Shown here: positions 62,366 through 64,000 of the stretch, piece after piece | How positions within the stretch are numbered: position 1 is the stretch's first letter | Layout: each line of letters begins with the position of its first letter | From: Nilaparvata lugens | Taxonomy: Eukaryota > Arthropoda > Insecta > Hemiptera > Delphacidae | DNA length: 64,000 nt | Reading direction: 5' to 3' | Assembly (NCBI RefSeq): GCF_014356525.2 | Contig: NC_052518.1 | Coordinates: 10,133,864 to 10,197,863 of the forward strand | Notes under the pieces: generated by a model | Told to the model about the DNA's origin: nothing | Databases searched by the model: none | What the model saw: the letters and a program-made list of their open reading frames with translations, nothing else | Translations under genes and position numbers: made by a program

Positions 62366-62518
62366 ACCCGCTTGCACAAAAGCCGGTTGAATTTTATTCG
62401 TGATTATTCTCACGATAATCAATCAGAGTAAGCTTTATTTCGAGAAGACAGCTTCTCTGAATGGTTCTCGTGAAATTAATCACGATTAAAAATTCGACCG
62501 GCTTTTGTTCAACCGGCA
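62366..62518. mobile_element. 152-bp hairpin MITE, second family member
   Basis: The left end cccgcttgcacaaaagccgg pairs with the right end ccggcttttgttcaaccggc. The inner arms share tctcgtg...attaatcacg with the copy at 31911-32062. It lies next to the diverged paralogue-like segment at 61890-62335. Confidence 0.8.
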
Positions 62519-64000
62519 CTGAATTTAATTTCTAGATTTTAATAATTGAGTGCTTACAAATTCTTAGTGAAAGAAGAATTAACTTGATCAGTTGAGTAAT
62601 TGACCGAAGCGAAGCTGAGGACTTAGTTTCGACTCGATCGGCTTTTGTCTGTTTGTTTGTTTGTACAACAGTTACAGTCGCAGTTATTGTCCGATTTGAA
62701 TGAAATTTAGTATACAAGTTCTTTGAAACATGGCGCAGAAACGTATGTGTAACGATTTTTGATAAGACCTCCGGTTTTAATATAAATTGTGCCGCTCTAA
62801 AATGTGCTGTATTGAATGAATGGTATCGTTGGAATGCTATCGATAGAGTACAAGAGTTGTCAGTGGTGAACCTTGAAACGTCTGAGCCGCTCCAAATCAT
62901 ACTGTATTTATTAATTATTGAAGAAAACTTCTTACTTGATTGCACTATTTCTTCCCTTTTCAACACGATATTTCCCTGTTTCATAGATGAATAGTTTCTA
63001 GACCTACCAAACCGGCCGGAGACATCACAGCTTAGTTAGCTCTTGTTTTCGTTCTAGTATGAGATCGGAAACCGACTTTTGAGCATAAACATTCTGCATA
63101 GGCATAACAAGCCGCCATAACATTTAATCCATTTTTCATGAAAAAATTATTAGCAGCCTCCTGTCATTGTCACCAACAATCCTATCTTATTTAGAATCAT
63201 TTTCCGTCTCACTATCGTCTGTGAGACGATACATAGTCTAAATTTCCCACTGCATATTCCATTTTCTATCAATTGACCGATTCCATATAATTAATTGTTA
63301 GAAAATTTGTAATATTGTAAATATGGGGACGATATGAAGGTATCTCCTTGAGAGACATTTATAAGTCCGGTGTCCCTGGAAACAATGTCTTTAGCACTTT
63401 CAATGGAGAAAATAAAAGATGACATGGATAAATCTTCACAATATACTGTACTTTCTTAATGGCCCTTCTCATTAGTTTGTAAGTTGTAGGCTATTCATGA
63501 GCGAGGTCTACTGTTCGCAGAACTACTAGTATTTTGAGTTCCAATTGACCAGTTCAATAGTTTCCGATACTCAACGATGAGATTGAATTCAATCATATTC
63601 ACGATATTTAAATAGTTTTCTTGATACTAAGGGAGTTTGAGTACATAAGATACATGTGTTACTCCGATTCTTTCCCAATTCCATTCTTGAATACCTGTTC
63701 CAGTTATTTTGTAAAATTTCACCATACTACCAGTACTTGAAAATAGTATTATGACACAAATACACACAACAATGCTCCTGACATTGTTTGACAATGTTAT
63801 ATCTCCATAAGAAGCTGACAATGGTGTTGTTGGAACTGTTCAATAACACTTATTGATGTGTTAATATCAGTCGATATTATCCGTTACCGATCCCTATTGT
63901 TCTATTATTTATTTCGGTTATGTTGAATGCAATGAGATAAGCTATTTCATAATCAGTCTTCTTTGTTTTGATCGGCTGTCAAGGAAATTAGAAATCGAGA
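62519..64000. other. No gene recognised; repeat-derived open frame on the minus strand
   Basis: A 150-codon open frame at 62532-62984 (minus) overlaps a block (accgaagcgaagctgagg, gtctgtttgtttgtttgt) that looks like part of a dispersed repeat. Its composition is not protein-like. At 63627-63821 (minus) a short hydrophobic open stretch is followed by AG/GTATTC. It could be an exon but no family is recognised and its acceptor is poor. Confidence 0.4.

Noticed and set aside
62532..62984. 150-codon open frame on the minus strand
   Set aside because: It overlaps a dispersed-repeat-like block with gtttgtttgt repeats. The residue composition is not protein-like, and no splice or promoter context was seen.
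63627..63834. Possible exon encoding a hydrophobic segment on the minus strand
   Set aside because: A donor-like AG/GTATTC is present, but the acceptor lacks a pyrimidine tract and no protein family is recognised. Not enough to call.
1..64000. CRISPR arrays, phage or bacterial defence systems
   Set aside because: The tandem repeats here are minisatellites without regular unique spacers, and the sequence is a eukaryotic intron and transposon landscape.

Overview
This is eukaryotic, almost certainly insect, nuclear DNA. It is AT-rich, intron-dominated, free of bacterial-style operons, and packed with insect-type transposons: mariner-like, piggyBac-like, an RTE-like LINE, a tRNA-derived SINE and many hairpin MITEs. 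Several repeats resemble, from memory, families abundant in planthoppers (Hemiptera, e.g. Nilaparvata). That assignment is not tested here.

Layout. Positions 1-20410 (copy A) and 29301-52559 (copy B) are the same sequence in the same orientation, differing by roughly 1% plus a set of clean indels. Copy A stops exactly at a 100-bp run of N (20411-20510). Unique sequence follows at 20511-29300, then copy B, then unique sequence at 52560-64000. A duplication ending flush with a gap is what two haplotype contigs placed end to end would look like, so false (haplotypic) duplication is the leading explanation. A real tandem segmental duplication is not excluded. Copy B has three internal tandem duplications (85, 1487 and 1754 bp) that A lacks. 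Copy A has a 626-bp RTE insertion and a 203-bp deletion that B lacks.

Genes. One protein-coding gene can be supported, on the minus strand. Its internal exons all join in phase 1: a His-rich exon preceded by a hydrophobic signal/anchor segment (36795-37597), a 30-nt microexon (33393-33422), a linker exon (32539-32679), and a six-cysteine exon (26749-26973). The last resembles the N-terminal disulphide domain of insect Stubble/Notopleural/Lint-type serine proteases. The first coding exon and the catalytic trypsin exons were not found, so they are probably outside the window or unrecognised. In copy A the His-rich exon carries a 2-bp deletion and a premature stop. A more diverged copy of the microexon with its introns lies at 61.9-62.3 kb, suggesting an older paralogue.

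The rest is intron or intergenic DNA: nested transposons, fold-back elements, minisatellites at 27.2-28.1, 53.0-53.2, 54.9-56.0 and 58.0-58.7 kb, and a (CA)n tract inside a dispersed repeat. No CRISPR, defence or other multi-gene system is present. The most unusual structures are a nested palindromic fold-back element (1950-2372 and its copy) and the conserved 30-nt microexon.
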